Numbered from the stretch's first letter, positions 33,523 to 41,548 are shown. The stretch is 64,000 nucleotides of DNA from Bacillus mycoides (GCF_018742245.1 NZ_CP036135.1:1-64000); one strand, 5' to 3'. The notes: a model not told the origin generated them from the letters alone. A program made the numbers and translations.

Positions 33523-34077
33523 CTACTTCCACGGTGTTTCTGTTTTATGCTCAATAACCTGTAATACTATAGGCTCAATATCCTTTAACATTTCTTCCTT
33601 TGAACGGTTGCTTTTAGGAGTTTCTCCATTTTGTTCACCTTCAATTTGTACGTCAATTTGTGTGTTTGAAATCACATCAATCACTTGTTGTTTAGAAACG
33701 TTTTTATCTGCTGCAATCTCTACAACAGTTTTACCTTTAGCTAATTCTTGTTTTAATTCTGTTGCGCTAATTTTTAATAAAGAAAATAGTTTTGCATCGT
33801 TTAAATAGAAATCAGCAGTATAATCAGGCTTCCCATTTGTAGAAAATAAACCTTCTACTTTAATATTTGGCGGTGTAGGTTCTCCTTGTAATACTGATTC
33901 AATTTCTTCAGAAGTTGGTGCTTTTATTGTTTTTTCTACCGAAACATTTTCAGTCGAGGCTTTTGTTGTTACTGAATCATTTTTTTCTTTTTGAGCTGCA
34001 TAGGTACTACCAGCTCCTACTAATAATGCTGTTGAAATACCTAGTGTCGTTAATAATTTCGCATTAAATTTTGCCAT
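33523..34077 (-). CDS. Secreted helical protein of unknown function
   Basis: A 184-residue protein with a clear signal peptide (residues 1-26, cleavage after TYA) and a Thr/Ser/Lys-rich stretch. A helical domain follows that includes LLKISATELKQELAKGKTVV and AADKNVSKQQVIDVI, a repeat-like helix pair seen in secreted Bacillus proteins of unknown role. ATG 34077 follows AGAGGAAATAAT; an upstream in-frame start would add a non-signal-like extension. The surrounding DNA carries transposon-end repeats on both sides. Confidence 0.8.
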   Translation of the reverse strand: MAKFNAKLLTTLGISTALLVGAGSTYAAQKEKNDSVTTKASTENVSVEKTIKAPTSEEIESVLQGEPTPPNIKVEGLFSTNGKPDYTADFYLNDAKLFSLLKISATELKQELAKGKTVVEIAADKNVSKQQVIDVISNTQIDVQIEGEQNGETPKSNRSKEEMLKDIEPIVLQVIEHKTETPWK

Positions 34078-34214
34078 ATTATTTCCTCTTTTCCTTGTTT
34101 TAATATGTGTTACAAGTACAAATATAATTGGATCCTGTAAAGATGAGATGCAGATGATATAAAACTGAAATGGATTTTTCGCCACAAATCGTATATCTAG
34201 TAGGGGTAAGGCAA

Positions 34215-34343
34215 CATGCCCATCAAACTAATATTTTGAAGTAACTCTAAAACGAAAATTTTATCTTTCTATCGTTATTTATAACAACACGGCTCATTTT
34301 TTTCGTTTTAGGGAACAATCCATTTTTTAAGTTGATAGCAATG
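34215..34343. mobile_element. 129-bp MITE-like element with IS231-type ends
   Basis: It begins CATGCCCATCAAACTAA and ends TTAAGTTGATAGCAATG; the ends are imperfect inverted repeats close to the IS231 terminal sequence. It has no coding capacity. It lies directly next to the GGGTCACC end of the transposon-end-like repeat. Confidence 0.6.
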
Positions 34344-34346
34344 GGT

Positions 34347-34430
34347 CACCATATTATTTCGGGAAAACTGTACGTTTAGACACGATTTGGACACATTTTA
34401 GCCGGTTCCCTGTATGTTAAGAAAACAACA
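34347..34430. repeat. Transposon-end-like repeat, copy 3 of 3 (inverted)
   Basis: Reads TCACCATATTATTTCGGG, then TGTACGTTTAGACACGATTT and TTCCCTGTATGTTAAG; inverted relative to 33225-33312 and 28236-28319. The remaining gap to 34500 shows no gene. Confidence 0.6.
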
Positions 34431-34500
34431 ATTCATTAACGGTGCTCGGATCAAATGCGAAAATCGTATATTATCAAGACCTAAATCCCCAAAAAAACTT

Positions 34501-34556
34501 AAAATAAAAGGCCCTACATATTATATATAACTAATATGTTAGGACCTTTTATTTTT
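34501..34556. terminator. Terminator, mainly for leftward transcription
   Basis: AAAATAAAAGG pairs with CCTTTTATTTT with an inner CCTACATAT/ATATGTTAGG stem. It lies 123 bases beyond the stop of the minus-strand LysE gene. Confidence 0.75.
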
Positions 34557-34678
34557 GGTAATGAATTTTGAAACTGGATTTAAACAGTATTTTTCTCTAT
34601 TTGGTTAGAAATAAATAAAGTCCTATAAACGGTCGTTTATGGGTTATGTGCTGAACATAACATCTTTATAATTTAACG

Positions 34679-35281
34679 TTATATTAATCCAATAAATAGA
34701 TAAACGGCAGTTCCCCAGATAAACAGGGCGGAGCATTTGTTGAATATGTTCATTAAACCTCCATTACCATCTATCTTCTTCATGACTGTACCTGCGAGCG
34801 TTAATCCAAAGAACCAAATCCAAGATACTGTAATACATGTGATTGTAAAAATAACCTGTTCCGTTCCAACATATTTTAATGCACTTGTTCCAATAACACC
34901 AACTATATCTAAGAGGGCATGAGGGTTTAATAAAGAAACCGATAAAGCAAAGATGATTTGTTGACGGATTGGTAATGCTTTATTCGTTTCATTTGTATTT
35001 GGCTCAGACCTCCAAATAACATATCCCATGTAAAGTAAAAACAAAATTCCAGCAATCATTAGGCTAAGTCGTAGCCATTCAAATTGTAAAACGATAGTAG
35101 ATAGACCAAAAACGGCTAAAAGAATTAAAAATGTATCACATAGTGCAGCTGTAACAGCCGCCGGAAGTGCTCGAATTAGTTTTGACTGTGTGGCTCCTTG
35201 TGAAAATACAAATACATTCTGTACCCCTAAAGGTAAAATGAGTCCGAATGCTAAGATTATTCCATGAACAATGGCTTCCAT
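34679..35281 (-). CDS. LysE/ArgO-family amino-acid exporter
   Basis: A 200-residue protein with about six membrane segments. The conserved N-terminal motif LGVQNVFVFSQG (PxGxQN-type) and SLLNPHALLDIVGVIGTSAL in the middle are LysE-family hallmarks. The family exports basic amino acids or related solutes. The ATG has AAAGGGAGTTGA upstream. It is divergent from a MocR-type regulator across about 100 bases, a common regulator/transporter pair, so its expression is probably set by that regulator. Confidence 0.9.
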   Translation of the reverse strand: MEAIVHGIILAFGLILPLGVQNVFVFSQGATQSKLIRALPAAVTAALCDTFLILLAVFGLSTIVLQFEWLRLSLMIAGILFLLYMGYVIWRSEPNTNETNKALPIRQQIIFALSVSLLNPHALLDIVGVIGTSALKYVGTEQVIFTITCITVSWIWFFGLTLAGTVMKKIDGNGGLMNIFNKCSALFIWGTAVYLFIGLI

Positions 35282-35380
35282 ATAATCAACTCCCTTTCAA
35301 TTACTATCGTACTATGATAAAACTAAAAGAAAACAACCAATTGGATGGTTTTTTATCCACCCAATTTAGGAGGGAATTAG

Positions 35381-36802
35381 ATGAAATGGAAACCAAATCG
35401 TCATTCTCATTTGACCGTTCAAGAGCAAATTGTAGATTGGATAAAGTCTCATATTGAGCGAGGTGATTGGACTGTTGGCACAAAAATTCCAACACAGCGC
35501 CAACTTGCAACGCAATTTAATGTGAACCGAAGTACTGTGCAACTTGCACTTGATGAATTAAAGGCGGATGGTTTGCTCGAATCTAAAGTGGGATCAGGGA
35601 TATTTGTGGCCAATAATTCGTGGAATGTGCTTTTGAACAGATCTCAACCAAATTGGCAGCAACACATTGAATCGAGTATTCACAAACCAAACTACCATAC
35701 GATTCAACTAATCAACGAATATGAGCAAATGGATCATATCATCCGTCTTGGAACAGGTGAATTATCACCAGAATTACTTCCAACGAAACAAATTGAACAG
35801 TCGTTAAAAAAGATTTCACTTGAATCAAAGGCAATTGGCTATTCATCACCACAAGGAAGTGAAAAGCTTCGGGGAATTTTATGTAATTATTTAAAAAAAC
35901 GTGGTATTCAAACAGCACCGGAGAACATTTTAATTGTTTCAGGTGCACTTCAAGCACTTCAATTAATTGCAGTTGGATTATTAGAAGAAGGATCCATTGT
36001 CTTCCAAGAACAACCTTCGTATTTAAATTCTGTGCATCCCTTTCAATCCACTGGAATGCGTATGATTTCAGTTTTACGAGACGCACATTTGACAGACAAT
36101 TTGCGGGCACTCAAAAGAAAAAGACAATCTTTATTTTACTGTGTGCCAACATTACACAATCCGACAGGATATAATTGGTCGGTGAAAGAAAAGAAAAATC
36201 TATACAATACATGCAAAGAGCTACAAATCCCGATTATTGAAGATGATGTGTATCACGAACTGTTATTTGAATCATCTTCTCCTGCCATAAAGTCATTTGA
36301 TACATCAGGGCAAGTTCTTTATATCGGTAGTGTATCCAAAACGCTAAGTCCTGGATTACGGATCGGTTGGGTTGTTGCACCTTCACCTGTAATTGGGCGA
36401 TTAGCTGATATTAAAATGCAAACAGATTATGGCTCAAGTGCCTTTTCTCAAGAAATCGTCGCACACTGGATATCATCCGGTTTATACGAAAAGCATCTGA
36501 TCACACTTCGTAAACAATTGAAAAGAAGGGCTACATTTGTAGAAGAAATATTGGAACAGCAATTTCAAAAAATCGCTACGTGGAAAAAGTCTGAGGGTGG
36601 TTTTTATATATGGATCAGGTTTCATGAACCTATTGTAAATAAGGTGCTATTTCTAAAGTTACTTAAACAAAATGTTTTGATCAATCCAGGTTATATATAT
36701 GAACCAAGCGATTTACGTCATATTCGTCTTTCTTATTCCTATGCATCATTGGAAGAATTAAAAAAAGGATTAAATATTTTACTAGAACTAAGCCGACCTT
36801 AA
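35381..36802 (+). CDS. MocR/GntR-type transcription factor with aminotransferase domain
   Basis: A 473-residue protein: an N-terminal GntR winged helix (residues 10-78, GTKIPTQRQLATQFNVNRST) joined to a fold-type I aminotransferase domain (about 115-470) with NPTGYNWS and the PLP-binding lysine in IGSVSKTLSPG (near 319). The start follows TAGGAGGGAATTAG. MocR proteins sense amino-acid or vitamin B6-related ligands through PLP. The divergent LysE exporter is its likely target. It is complete, at the usual family length. Confidence 0.92.
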   Translation: MKWKPNRHSHLTVQEQIVDWIKSHIERGDWTVGTKIPTQRQLATQFNVNRSTVQLALDELKADGLLESKVGSGIFVANNSWNVLLNRSQPNWQQHIESSIHKPNYHTIQLINEYEQMDHIIRLGTGELSPELLPTKQIEQSLKKISLESKAIGYSSPQGSEKLRGILCNYLKKRGIQTAPENILIVSGALQALQLIAVGLLEEGSIVFQEQPSYLNSVHPFQSTGMRMISVLRDAHLTDNLRALKRKRQSLFYCVPTLHNPTGYNWSVKEKKNLYNTCKELQIPIIEDDVYHELLFESSSPAIKSFDTSGQVLYIGSVSKTLSPGLRIGWVVAPSPVIGRLADIKMQTDYGSSAFSQEIVAHWISSGLYEKHLITLRKQLKRRATFVEEILEQQFQKIATWKKSEGGFYIWIRFHEPIVNKVLFLKLLKQNVLINPGYIYEPSDLRHIRLSYSYASLEELKKGLNILLELSRP

Positions 36803-36909
36803 TTCTTATCTTAAATGCATTGAATACTCTATTTGTGTATTTCCCTAAAAAGGGTATGGAAACGATTCGAGGAATGAAGTGCCACTCTGGGGTTTTATTA
36901 CAAATAATA

Positions 36910-36938
36910 AAAGAGTAGAAGTAAATTCTACTCTTTAA
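36910..36938. terminator. Terminator downstream of the MocR gene
   Basis: AAAGAGTAGAA pairs with TTCTACTCTTT around GTAAA. The stretch 36803-37207 has no gene; it also holds the hairpins at 37105-37133 and 37160-37186. Confidence 0.7.
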
Positions 36939-37104
36939 AAAATGGAGTTCACAATGGAACTTTGTACTATTGAATTAGCTTATTGGTGATGATTTCCTCT
37001 CTATTGTATTTATGTAAATATTTATCAATATTATATTATTAATATACACGCTATAACATAAGTAATTCTTTTTATTATTTATATTTTTGTTATTTCCTGT
37101 TGCA

Positions 37105-37133
37105 GAATCCTTATTATAAGGATTCCTTTTTTT
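37105..37133 (+). terminator. Terminator
   Basis: GAATCCTTA pairs with TAAGGATTC, followed by a run of T. A second stem, AAGATAAGATCG/CGATCTTATCTT, follows at about 37160-37190. Confidence 0.75.
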
Positions 37134-37207
37134 GTATCTAAAATTTACAAATAAAAAAAGATAAGATCGGCGAATACGATCTTATCTTAAGCATAAGGGA
37201 AAAACAA

Positions 37208-37456
37208 GTGACACAAACCATCTTAATTTTTATGATATTATATTTTTTATTAATTTTCGATATAAAACCCATATTTAACATCTATATCAATATTGAGAAA
37301 TTTATTACAAAATTAGCTATAAATGATTCAAAATCCGAAAGTAAACTTTTATCCGAAAGTAAACTTTTATCCAAAAGTTTACTTTCAAATAGATTTTTAA
37401 AATTATGCCTGTTTAAGAATAGGGGAAACAAAATATATGTAAGAGCAAGATTCTAA
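37208..37456 (+). CDS. Uncertain small membrane ORF running through hairpin repeats
   Basis: An 82-codon frame from GTG after AAGGGAAAAAC, with a hydrophobic N-terminus (ILIFMILYFLLIF). Its middle is encoded by three GAAAGTAAACTTTT-type repeat arms (37337-37386). It may be a small membrane gene that lost its stop and terminator and now reads through the repeat, or no gene at all. Confidence 0.3.
   Translation: MTQTILIFMILYFLLIFDIKPIFNIYINIEKFITKLAINDSKSESKLLSESKLLSKSLLSNRFLKLCLFKNRGNKIYVRARF
37337..37386. repeat. GAAAGTAAACTT hairpin repeat, copy 1
   Basis: Two forward arms GAAAGTAAACTTTTATC and one reverse arm AAAAGTTTACTTTC. Further copies are at 37808-37838, 38206-38237 and 38566-38596, each just after a small gene's terminator, and an outlier is at 27289-27320. 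Confidence 0.8.
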
Positions 37457-37612
37457 TTTAATTAGATTTATCTTACAAAAATGTAATTTTTAAATTTATT
37501 AGAAAAATTATATAATATGTTATATGTTTGCTACTAAAGATACAGAATGTGAAAAATAAGAAACTTTTAAGTATAAATAAATTTATTGAAAATATGTAAA
37601 AGGAGATAGCAA

Positions 37613-37744
37613 ATGAAAACACATGAATTAATTACTGAGATACAAGAGAGTTATGATAACAATCCTAGTCAAGACGCTCAAGTTTTTATTTTATTTAGCT
37701 TTTTATTATTAGTATTTAAGCTTTTAAAACCAACAAATTATTGA
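37613..37744 (+). CDS. 43-residue membrane peptide
   Basis: The ATG follows AAAAGGAGATAGCAA, a strong site. The peptide has a polar start (MKTHELITEIQESYDNNPSQ) and one hydrophobic helix (VFILFSFLLLVF). After the stop, the DNA continues AATTTAGATGAAATAAAA, the same as the last codons of the next small gene (NLDEIK), so this is probably a shortened paralogue of it. A terminator follows. Confidence 0.55.
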   Translation: MKTHELITEIQESYDNNPSQDAQVFILFSFLLLVFKLLKPTNY

Positions 37745-37760
37745 AATTTAGATGAAATAA

Positions 37761-37796
37761 AAAAGGTAGCTTATTCAGTTAAAGCTTCCTTTTTTT
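37761..37796 (+). terminator. Terminator of the 43-residue peptide gene
   Basis: AAGGTAGCTT pairs imperfectly with AAGCTTCCTT, followed by seven T. Confidence 0.7.
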
Positions 37797-37807
37797 AGTG
37801 GTATTTG

Positions 37808-37838
37808 GAGGTAAACTTCTATTGAAAAGTTTACTTTC
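37808..37838. repeat. GAAAGTAAACTT hairpin repeat, copy 2
   Basis: GAGGTAAACTTCTATTGAAA followed by AGTTTACTTTC: same arms and loop as the other copies, located right after a terminator. Confidence 0.75.
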
Positions 37839-37923
37839 GCTTTTTTATTAGATATATATATAATTTAATATACACATTAATAAGATTAAGAATAGTATAA
37901 TATTGTTAAAAGGAGATGGTTTT

Positions 37924-38136
37924 ATGTTGAAAATAGAACAAAACAAAGTAAGATTAATTTCAGGAATTAGCTTATTAATATTGGTTTTGACTAATTCTTT
38001 TATAAAAAGTGATTTTTGGGTTATTTGTATAGATGTAATTTTAATTTTGGTTAACTTAGTTTTATTTATTATTTCTAGAGATATAACAAAAACTAAGTTA
38101 CTTAGAAAAATGAATAATTTAGATGAAATAAAATAA
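37924..38136 (+). CDS. Small membrane protein of the hairpin-repeat array
   Basis: A 70-residue protein with two hydrophobic segments (about residues 10-25 and 31-52) and a basic C-terminus ending KMNNLDEIK. ATG 37924 follows AAAAGGAGATGG; an earlier in-frame TTG overlaps that site. Its own terminator and a GAAAGTAAACTT hairpin follow. No family is recognised. Confidence 0.65.
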   Translation: MLKIEQNKVRLISGISLLILVLTNSFIKSDFWVICIDVILILVNLVLFIISRDITKTKLLRKMNNLDEIK

Positions 38137-38156
38137 TTTTTTGTTATTTTTAAGGA

Positions 38157-38196
38157 TAAAAGATGATAAATGTGAAATCATCTTTTATTTTTTTTA
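38157..38196 (+). terminator. Terminator of the small membrane gene
   Basis: AAAAGATGAT pairs with ATCATCTTTT, followed by T-rich sequence. Confidence 0.8.
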
Positions 38197-38205
38197 ATGA
38201 AAATT

Positions 38206-38237
38206 GAAAGTAAACTTCTATTTAAAAGTTTACTTTC
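38206..38237. repeat. GAAAGTAAACTT hairpin repeat, copy 3
   Basis: GAAAGTAAACTTCTATTTAA followed by AAGTTTACTTTC. A near-perfect stem of 12-14 bp. Confidence 0.8.
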
Positions 38238-38354
38238 AGAAATGATAACAACAGTCTAATTATTTAAGGTAAATTTAAGATTGTTTTCATAGATATTTCT
38301 AATTTGTATATTATAATTACGATATTAAGTTGTATTTATGGAGGATGTTATAGG

Positions 38355-38489
38355 GTGAACTATAAAAAAGGTATTATGATAGGTCTATTATGTGTATTTG
38401 TTTTTTCATTAGGTGGTTGTGATTTTTTGGATGGATTTAAAAGTGGATTCAGTTCTAAAACTGAAAAAGTAGAAAATCAGGAAAAATAA
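38355..38489 (+). CDS. 44-residue lipoprotein
   Basis: GTG 38355 follows GGAGGATGTTATAGG. A short signal peptide (YKKGIMIGLLCVFVFSLGGC) carries a lipobox LGGC with Cys near residue 22, then DFLDGFKSGFSSKTEKVENQ. The mature peptide would be only about 23 residues, anchored outside the membrane. No family is recognised. A strong terminator and another hairpin copy follow. Confidence 0.6.
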   Translation: MNYKKGIMIGLLCVFVFSLGGCDFLDGFKSGFSSKTEKVENQEK

Positions 38490-38511
38490 TAAAATTTTTA
38501 TAGATGTTTTG

Positions 38512-38556
38512 AAGCCAAAAGATGACTTATTCAATGTCATCTTTTGGCTTTTTTTA
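38512..38556 (+). terminator. Terminator of the small lipoprotein gene
   Basis: AAGCCAAAAGATGAC pairs perfectly with GTCATCTTTTGGCTT, followed by TTTTT. Confidence 0.9.
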
Positions 38557-38565
38557 GTGAAATTA

Positions 38566-38596
38566 AAAATAAACTTCTATTCAAAAGTTTACTTTC
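38566..38596. repeat. GAAAGTAAACTT hairpin repeat, copy 4
   Basis: AAAAATAAACTTCTATTCAA followed by AAGTTTACTTTC. It overlaps the 3' end of the convergent SOS-operon gene, so its arms supply that gene's last codons. Confidence 0.7.
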
Positions 38597-38970
38597 ATTT
38601 TAAATTCTACATAAAATCTCGTGTCTATAATTCCAAAAGCAACTTTACATGGGAACGGATTTTTTTCTTTTGAAGCAGTAAGCAGACAAGAAAGCACCCA
38701 ATATTCCAGTTCTAAAGGTAAGCGATATAATTGAATACTACCATTATTGTTTTTTATTGATACCATCGGTGTAATTACCCTAGTTGTAGCGAAATCGTCC
38801 GTTGTTATCATTGCTGCTGTATCATTTTTGTGAAAACCAACGCTTAAAACCTCGTAAATCATTCCATCTTTTTCATTAATAATCATAGGTATATTTAAAT
38901 AGGGATAGTTATTTATATCATTATGAATAACTGTTCTAGCTGTATTCTTTCTTATCTGATTCCCTTGCAT
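38581..38970 (-). CDS. Third gene of the SOS operon, unknown function
   Basis: A 129-residue protein, mostly beta-strand-like, without signal or membrane segments (YLNIPMIINEKDGMIYEVLS, then TTDDFATTRVITPMVSI). AAAGGAG precedes ATG 38970. It starts 48 bases after the YolD stop in the same direction, so it belongs to the uvrX-yolD operon. The last few codons come from the hairpin repeat. No family is recognised. Confidence 0.75.
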   Translation of the reverse strand: MQGNQIRKNTARTVIHNDINNYPYLNIPMIINEKDGMIYEVLSVGFHKNDTAAMITTDDFATTRVITPMVSIKNNNGSIQLYRLPLELEYWVLSCLLTASKEKNPFPCKVAFGIIDTRFYVEFKMKVNF

Positions 38971-39018
38971 TTCATACACTCCTTTATAACAATGGATACG
39001 TGATCGCTTAAACCTATT

Positions 39019-39360
39019 TTATTTCACGTCTATTATATTAGAAAATTGCAGTTTCATTTTATTATAAAAAGCATCGGTACATATGACAGCACTATTCTGC
39101 TGGTCAATACCAACAACAGTCATATAACTAGAAAGTAAATAACCATCTTCATAATATGTAATTAGTATTTCTTCTTCAGATAATAAGGAACATAACAACA
39201 TGTTCTCAATCAGTTCTTTCTCTTCAGCGGTTAAGATCGCCCGAGTTACTTTGTTTTTCTCCTTGATGATTTCACGAATACCAGCAAACTGTTCAGGCAT
39301 TGCTGCGAATGGAGTCCATTTGACCATATTTCTCCCTTTTGGCATATTAGCGTTATTCAT
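39019..39360 (-). CDS. yolD: YolD-like protein
   Basis: A 113-residue protein. PKGRNMVKWTPFAAMPEQFA, then TAEEKELIENMLLCSLLSEE and ITYYEDGYLLSSYMTVVGID, follow the YolD family, which is regularly encoded next to UvrX-type polymerases. Its ATG overlaps the uvrX stop by four bases (ATGA), so translation is coupled. The role is not well established; partnership with the lesion-bypass polymerase is inferred from this constant linkage. Confidence 0.88.
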   Translation of the reverse strand: MNNANMPKGRNMVKWTPFAAMPEQFAGIREIIKEKNKVTRAILTAEEKELIENMLLCSLLSEEEILITYYEDGYLLSSYMTVVGIDQQNSAVICTDAFYNKMKLQFSNIIDVK

Positions 39361-40622
39361 GATTTATGTCCTCCTATTAGCGTGTTTCTGTGTCTAGCTG
39401 TAGCGCTATGCGTGTAGGAAATCCCTCGTAAAATACTGTTCTTCCCAAACTTTGTGCGTATTTCATCCATTACTTTTGTCAACTTCATTTCTTTTTCTCG
39501 TTGCGTGACATTATCCAAAAGAGAAATTTGTTCTTCTCCTTCTTGAAGTAAGTTTGTTAAGGATATGTTTATGCTGCGAATGGGTTCGCCAGTATATTGC
39601 TGATGTAAAAAGTATGTACAGATATGATAAATATCCATTGTTAAATTTGTTGGGCGGCTTAAAGTATGTGTTTTTCTAATGCCCCCGGTATAACTCTTGC
39701 TATAACCGACAGAAAAATGAACGGTTTGAGTAAGTTTGTTTTGTCTTCTAAGCCGATAACAAACTTCTTCAATATGTTCCAGTAGAATAATCGGAAATTC
39801 TTCTATTGTGTAGTCACGCATTAGAATTTGGCTTTTTCCAACAGAAGTTGTAGCAGGAACATATTTTTCTGAAATGCGACTAAAGTCAATTCCGTGGCTA
39901 TGTAAGTGTAATTCTTCTCCAATCTTGCCGAAGCTCTGTTTTAAGTATTTAAGGGGATAATTGGCTAAATCTCCAATAGAGTATATTCCCTTTCGATTTA
40001 ACTTTTCTTCTGTTTTATATGATATGCTCCAAAATTTATTGAGTGGTCGTATGCTCCATAGTTTTGTAGGTACATCCTCGTACTTCCAAAAAGCAATCCC
40101 GTCTTTGTTCTTCTTAGCTTCAATGTCTAAAGCAACCTTACTCATTAATGGGTTAGGAGCAATTCCGATGGTACATTCAATTCGTGTATGATCGTATATT
40201 TCACGTTTGAATTTCATGGCGAATTCGTATGGATTTTGGGCGAATAAATGGATGCTATCTGTAATATCCATAAAAAATTCGTCTATGCTGTATTGGTGAA
40301 AATCCTCAATAGGAACGTATTGCAAAGCTAATTTTGTTATGTAATTGGAGCATTTTATATAGGTGCTCATAATTGGATTTACCACAAGAATGTCTTTTCT
40401 ACGAGGAATCTCGTATAGCCTTGCCATCTTCTTTACACCCAATGCTTTTAATGGTGGAGTTGCAGCTAGAACGATTGAACCATTTCTAATTACATCTCCG
40501 ACTACAGCCAATTTTGTATGCATAGGAACTAATCCCATTTTGATGCAACTAACTGAAGCATAAAAGCTTCGTAAATCAACACATAAGATGATTCTATTCG
40601 GTAGGATAGAATAGTCATACAC
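39357..40622 (-). CDS. uvrX: UvrX-like Y-family DNA polymerase (SOS lesion bypass)
   Basis: A 421-residue protein. The catalytic motifs RIILCVDLRSFYASV (Asp near 15) and YSIDEFFMD (Asp-Glu near 115) are intact, followed by IGIAPNPLMSKVALDIEAKK and a helix-hairpin-helix region. A little-finger domain follows (SVGKSQILMRDY). It lacks nothing compared with Bacillus UvrX. Family members copy damaged DNA with low fidelity. AGGGGAGGAATC precedes the ATG, and two LexA boxes lie upstream, so induction by DNA damage is expected. A broken relative is at 5870-6736. Confidence 0.92.
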   Translation of the reverse strand: MYDYSILPNRIILCVDLRSFYASVSCIKMGLVPMHTKLAVVGDVIRNGSIVLAATPPLKALGVKKMARLYEIPRRKDILVVNPIMSTYIKCSNYITKLALQYVPIEDFHQYSIDEFFMDITDSIHLFAQNPYEFAMKFKREIYDHTRIECTIGIAPNPLMSKVALDIEAKKNKDGIAFWKYEDVPTKLWSIRPLNKFWSISYKTEEKLNRKGIYSIGDLANYPLKYLKQSFGKIGEELHLHSHGIDFSRISEKYVPATTSVGKSQILMRDYTIEEFPIILLEHIEEVCYRLRRQNKLTQTVHFSVGYSKSYTGGIRKTHTLSRPTNLTMDIYHICTYFLHQQYTGEPIRSINISLTNLLQEGEEQISLLDNVTQREKEMKLTKVMDEIRTKFGKNSILRGISYTHSATARHRNTLIGGHKS

Positions 40623-40645
40623 TGTGATTCCTCCCCTTAATAAAG

Positions 40646-40680
40646 GAACTTATGTTCTTATTATACACGAACCTACGTTC
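40646..40680. promoter_or_regulatory. Two LexA (SOS) boxes upstream of uvrX
   Basis: GAACTTATGTTC at 40646-40657 and GAACCTACGTTC at 40669-40680 both fit GAAC-4-GTTC. The second is preceded by C as in the Bacillus consensus (CGAAC). They lie 24 and 47 bases before the uvrX start and would control the three-gene SOS operon. Confidence 0.85.
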
Positions 40681-40800
40681 TTTTATTAAGGGGATTTGAA
40701 ATATAATGTAAAAATGAAATAAAGAATGTTGCAACTATTATATGTTCCCTTTATTAGCAACCGATTTTTAGCTATAGCGCTATGAGGATATGTTTATTTC

Positions 40801-40850
40801 CGACAAAACCTTGCAAAGACTGTGCGAGCTTCGTCGATGGGTTTTAAGAG
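40801..40850 (+). promoter_or_regulatory. Conserved leader of the DUF3967 gene
   Basis: TTGCAAAGACTGTGCGAGCT followed by TCGTCGAT matches 8653-8703 closely, although the genes around the two sites differ. Conservation without coding capacity suggests a regulatory or RNA element. It lies about 50 bases before the ribosome site of the following gene. Confidence 0.5.
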
Positions 40851-40900
40851 GTATTAGACCTTTAATATGGAATTTTTCTTATAGGAGGTGGCGTAGCGCT

Positions 40901-41548
40901 ATGTCAGAAGCGGAGATAATATATACCAGCAGTGAGGTCTATAGTCGTTTAGGAGTAAGTGGTAGCACACTTAGAAAGTATTCGGATGTTCTTGAACGTG
41001 AAGGATATGATGTAAGGAAGAATAGTCGAGGGAGAAGGGAATATACAGAGTTTGATGTTGTACTTATTGAACAGTTAGTAGAGTTGAGTAAGCAAGATGG
41101 TATGACTTTAGAAAAAGCTGCGAAAATGATTGCAAAGCAGTTTGGAATCGATAATAAGAAAGAGGAATCCCAGGGGACAGATCCAGTTCCTTATCAAATG
41201 CAGTATCAATTCCAGCAACAATATAGCGCTATGATAGATGAGATTAATAAGGTGCAGCAAGCTAACCTTTTAGAAATGGAAAAGAGACTAGGTGATCGTA
41301 TAGAGCAAAAGAACAAATTAATCGAAGCGGATATTAAAGAAAGAAATAAATTAATAAAGGAAGACATAAAAGATCGGAAGGAACGTGAAGAAAGGATAGA
41401 AAAGAGGTTAGAGCTAAGGGATGATAATCTTATGAAGATGGTCAGGGAGATTCAAGATGCAAAACGTACTATTGTATCAGCCCAGGAAGAAATAGCGGCA
41501 GCTAGGTTGAAAAAGAATTCTTGGTGGAAGTTTTGGGGTGATTTATAA
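40901..41548 (+). CDS. MerR-like HTH protein with DUF3967 tail, paralogue 2
   Basis: A 215-residue protein: a MerR-like winged helix ([30 protein letters not shown]), a Gln-rich linker, a long coiled coil (about 110-200, [20 protein letters not shown]) and a basic tail [21 protein letters not shown] precedes ATG 40901. The plan is the same as in the gene at 20559-21149. A DNA-binding head, coiled coil and aromatic basic tail suit a DNA-tethering or regulatory role; this is inferred. Confidence 0.85.
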   Translation: MSEAEIIYTSSEVYSRLGVSGSTLRKYSDVLEREGYDVRKNSRGRREYTEFDVVLIEQLVELSKQDGMTLEKAAKMIAKQFGIDNKKEESQGTDPVPYQMQYQFQQQYSAMIDEINKVQQANLLEMEKRLGDRIEQKNKLIEADIKERNKLIKEDIKDRKEREERIEKRLELRDDNLMKMVREIQDAKRTIVSAQEEIAAARLKKNSWWKFWGDL

